A stretch of DNA of 64,000 nt from Avibacterium sp. 20-132 (GTDB lineage: Bacteria; Pseudomonadota; Gammaproteobacteria; Enterobacterales; Pasteurellaceae): contig NZ_CP091456.1 of the NCBI RefSeq assembly GCF_023611925.1, positions 1,964,001-2,028,000 of the forward strand. The letters are read 5' to 3'. Position numbers and translations under genes: made by a program. Positions 61,944 through 64,000 of the stretch are shown in pieces (within the stretch, counting starts at the first letter, position 1; every line of letters begins with the position of its first letter). The notes beneath the pieces were generated by a model that was not told where the DNA came from, made no database searches, and was given only the letters and a program-made list of their open reading frames with translations.

Positions 61944-62783
61944 ATGGAAAATTCAAATCTATCTAAAAAACCATTCATCATTACTATCGCATCGACCAAA
62001 GGCGGTTCAGCAAAAAGTACAAATGCGGCGAATATTGGTGCATTTTGTGCAGATCACGGGTTAAAGACCTTATTAATTGATACCGATACGCAACCGACAC
62101 TCAGTGCGTATTTTGCCTTAGATTATGTTGCACCAGGTGGTATCCACGAGTTTTTGACCTATCAAGATGTCGATCCCGCCCATATTATTTCAAAAACAAC
62201 CCTGCCAAATTTAGATTTAATTCAATCCAACGATCCCACAAATAATGTTAGCCAGATGCTACGCAATGCCCCTGATGGTGCAATACGGTTTAGCTTTCTG
62301 CTGAAAAAACTCAAAGGCTATGATGTGATTGTTGTGGATACACGCGGAACGCGAGATATTACGGTAGATATGTCTGTACTTGCTGCCGATTTATTATTTT
62401 GTCCTATCTTGCCACATATTTTATCCGCAAAAGAATTTCTTCGCGGCACGATAGGTATGTACCAAGAATTGCAGACCTTTGAGGCATTTGGGTTTTCGCT
62501 CCCGCCGCTCAAAGCGGTGCCTAACTGTGTCGATCATACCAATGATGTGAAATTTGTGCTTAGTCAGCTAAAACAGCTTTTTGAGCAAAACTTAAGTGCT
62601 GATAAAACCCTCCTTGATTTTCATATTCCTGACAAAGTCGCTTACCGTGAGGCGGCAACCTATTCATTGCCCGTCTATCGACATAGCAAAGCAGAGTATG
62701 CCGTAATTCAGGCACTGTGTATGCATTTGTTACCTCAATTTGCCCATCAATTTGAGCAAGGTTTAGGAGGACATAATGCGTAA
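61944..62783 (+). CDS. ParA/Soj-type ATPase of an integrative element
   Basis: A 279-residue deviant Walker A ATPase, first gene of an element that probably continues beyond the window. The Walker A variant is KGGSAKST (about 18-25) and the Walker B region VIVVDTRG. The relatives act in partition or stabilisation of integrative conjugative elements of the ICEHin1056 kind, which also begin parA then dnaB-like. ATG 61944 has AGAGAG upstream; TTG 61926 is an in-frame alternative. It overlaps the next gene by 8 bases. A broken homologue is at 29837. Confidence 0.88.
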   Translation: MENSNLSKKPFIITIASTKGGSAKSTNAANIGAFCADHGLKTLLIDTDTQPTLSAYFALDYVAPGGIHEFLTYQDVDPAHIISKTTLPNLDLIQSNDPTNNVSQMLRNAPDGAIRFSFLLKKLKGYDVIVVDTRGTRDITVDMSVLAADLLFCPILPHILSAKEFLRGTIGMYQELQTFEAFGFSLPPLKAVPNCVDHTNDVKFVLSQLKQLFEQNLSADKTLLDFHIPDKVAYREAATYSLPVYRHSKAEYAVIQALCMHLLPQFAHQFEQGLGGHNA

Positions 62784-64000
62784 AACGAAAAAATCCCCCG
62801 CTGAGCTTTATTCGCTTGAGGCAGAATATTCCGTCATTGGCGGGTTATTGATTAATGCGGATTGCTTTGATGATGTGGCGATCATTCTCACCCCTGAAGA
62901 TTTCTATATTGTCGAGCATCGCTATATTTTTGAAACTATTGCGTCACTGGTTAACCAAAATAAAGCCATTGATATACTCACGGTATCGGAATCTTGCAAA
63001 GAAAAAGGCAGGCTGGAAGATGTCGGGGGGATTGCCTATTTAGCTGAAATAGCCAATAACACGCCATCCGTTGCCAACATTGTAGCTTATGCAGAGCTGG
63101 TCAAACAATATAGTCGGCAACGCCAATTTTTAGCCTTGGGGCAGTTTATTTTAAGTGAAATGAAGGAGCCTAAGAATGCGGAAAATTTGGCAGCACTTGC
63201 CGAGCAGATTGAACAGCGATATACGAAAATTTCGTTAAATCAAACAGATAAAAGTGCGGTGCAATTAGCGGACATTTTTTCGCAAATGTTCGATAAGATG
63301 GAGCAATCTACCTTAAGTGCGGATCCTGTTACAGGCACACCATTAGGTATTCAACAAATTGATGAATTGACCACTGGCGGGCAAGCGGGGGAACTGATTA
63401 TCATCGCTGCTCGCCCTGCGATGGGAAAAACGGCACTTTCTCTCACGGCCACTGCAAGTATTCTGGATAAGCTGACGGATCAGCCCGTGTTTTATTTCAG
63501 TCAGGAAATGCCAGCTGACCAGTTATTACAACGTTTTATGGCAATGAAATCACGAGTAAGTTTGCAAAAGATTCGTCGAGCAACTGAGCTTGAGGAAGAA
63601 GATTGGGGCAAACTTTCTGAGGCTGTGGGGCGTATTCAAAAAGACTGGAGCAAACGTTTAATTATTGATGATGAGGGAGCATTAACGATCCCTCGATTAC
63701 GCAGTAAAGTACGTCAATATAGCCGCCAATATGGTTTGCCTGCGGCGGTGTTCATTGATTATCTCCAATTAATGCGAGGCACAGGCAGAGTAGAGAACCG
63801 ACATCTTGAAATCACGCAAATTTCAGGAGCATTGAAAGCCTTAGCCAAAGAATTAGGGCGTCCTGTTTATGCCCTTTCACAACTCAATCGTAGTTTAGAA
63901 CAACGCACCAATAAACGCCCTGTCAATGCGGATTTACGCGAATCTGGCTCGTTAGAGCAAGATGCTGATGTGATCCTATTTATCTATCGTGATGAAGTCT
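62776..64000 (+). CDS. DnaB-like replicative helicase of an integrative element, 3' end outside window
   Basis: ATG 62776 (TTAGGAGG upstream) opens a frame that runs past base 64000, about 408 codons visible. N-terminal domain (YSLEAEYSVIGGLL, EDFYIVEHRYIFETI) then motor with Walker A AARPAMGKT near 220, FIDYLQLMRGTGRVENRH and [37 protein letters not shown] (quoted in parts). It resembles chromosomal DnaB but lacks its longer linker and is a separate branch shared with the relic at 30515. ICEs of Haemophilus encode such helicases for element replication. Overlaps parA. Confidence 0.9.
   Translation, partial: MRKTKKSPAELYSLEAEYSVIGGLLINADCFDDVAIILTPEDFYIVEHRYIFETIASLVNQNKAIDILTVSESCKEKGRLEDVGGIAYLAEIANNTPSVANIVAYAELVKQYSRQRQFLALGQFILSEMKEPKNAENLAALAEQIEQRYTKISLNQTDKSAVQLADIFSQMFDKMEQSTLSADPVTGTPLGIQQIDELTTGGQAGELIIIAARPAMGKTALSLTATASILDKLTDQPVFYFSQEMPADQLLQRFMAMKSRVSLQKIRRATELEEEDWGKLSEAVGRIQKDWSKRLIIDDEGALTIPRLRSKVRQYSRQYGLPAAVFIDYLQLMRGTGRVENRHLEITQISGALKALAKELGRPVYALSQLNRSLEQRTNKRPVNADLRESGSLEQDADVILFIYRDEV

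Overview
The window is a stretch of Pasteurellaceae chromosome of low to moderate G+C. The main evidence is the very frequent Haemophilus-type DNA uptake sequence (core AAGTGCGGT and its complement), scattered through genes, intergenic gaps and terminators. Gene content agrees: an rnf/rsx respiratory cluster, lolCDE split around lolD, the yciC-yciB-yciA-yciI operon, a YciU-type DNA-mimic protein and a 15 kDa Pcp/SlyB lipoprotein, all close to Haemophilus proteins as I remember them. I cannot name the genus from the sequence; Haemophilus, Aggregatibacter, Avibacterium, Gallibacterium and Pasteurella all carry this uptake word.

Layout. 1-6059: end of rluB, cysB, a D-2-hydroxyacid dehydrogenase and the lipoprotein exporter lolC-lolD-lolE. 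6060-10470: a TrpR-operator-controlled DAHP synthase, cra, sanA and a MetJ-controlled metX with a folded leader. 10480-19182 (minus strand): the rnfABCDGE-nth operon plus an Na+-coupled transporter; rnfC has a greatly expanded repeat tail full of uptake sequences. 19380-29440: a small toxin-antitoxin pair, yfcH, argR, mdh, gntR, selD, pepA, lptFG and a MscS channel. 29683-31990: tRNA-Leu followed by a decayed integrative-element fragment (parA and dnaB-like pseudogenes). 32026-39340: argS, a yecM broken by one stop codon, slyB/pcp, dnaB, alr and pgi. 39480-44470: a cysteine-catabolism-like trio (YheO/DauR-type regulator, amino-acid permease, CyuA-type desulfidase) and a soluble PQQ glucose dehydrogenase. 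44475-51173: yciU, ppc, purR, a 26-residue membrane peptide, a 2-Cys peroxiredoxin and metC. 51182-54650: two paralogous AfuA-type periplasmic binding proteins around a metallophosphoesterase, headed by a TPP riboswitch. 54867-59664: acnB and yciIABC. 60074-64000: dld, whose end runs into the 3' half of a tRNA-Phe gene, then tRNA-Asn, then an intact parA/dnaB-like pair that opens an integrative element continuing past the window.

How parts work together. Much of the window is core respiration and envelope work (Rnf, Mdh, Dld, AcnB, Ppc; LolCDE, LptFG, Pcp). Several operators can be read directly: TrpR at the DAHP synthase gene, tandem MetJ boxes at metX, an ARG box at argR, CRP-like sites at mdh and dld, and a TPP riboswitch with its own terminator. 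The most unusual features are the paired living and dead element fragments at two tRNA genes, the dld/tRNA-Phe junction, the uptake-sequence-driven expansion of rnfC, and the thiamine-controlled AfuA-type binding protein.
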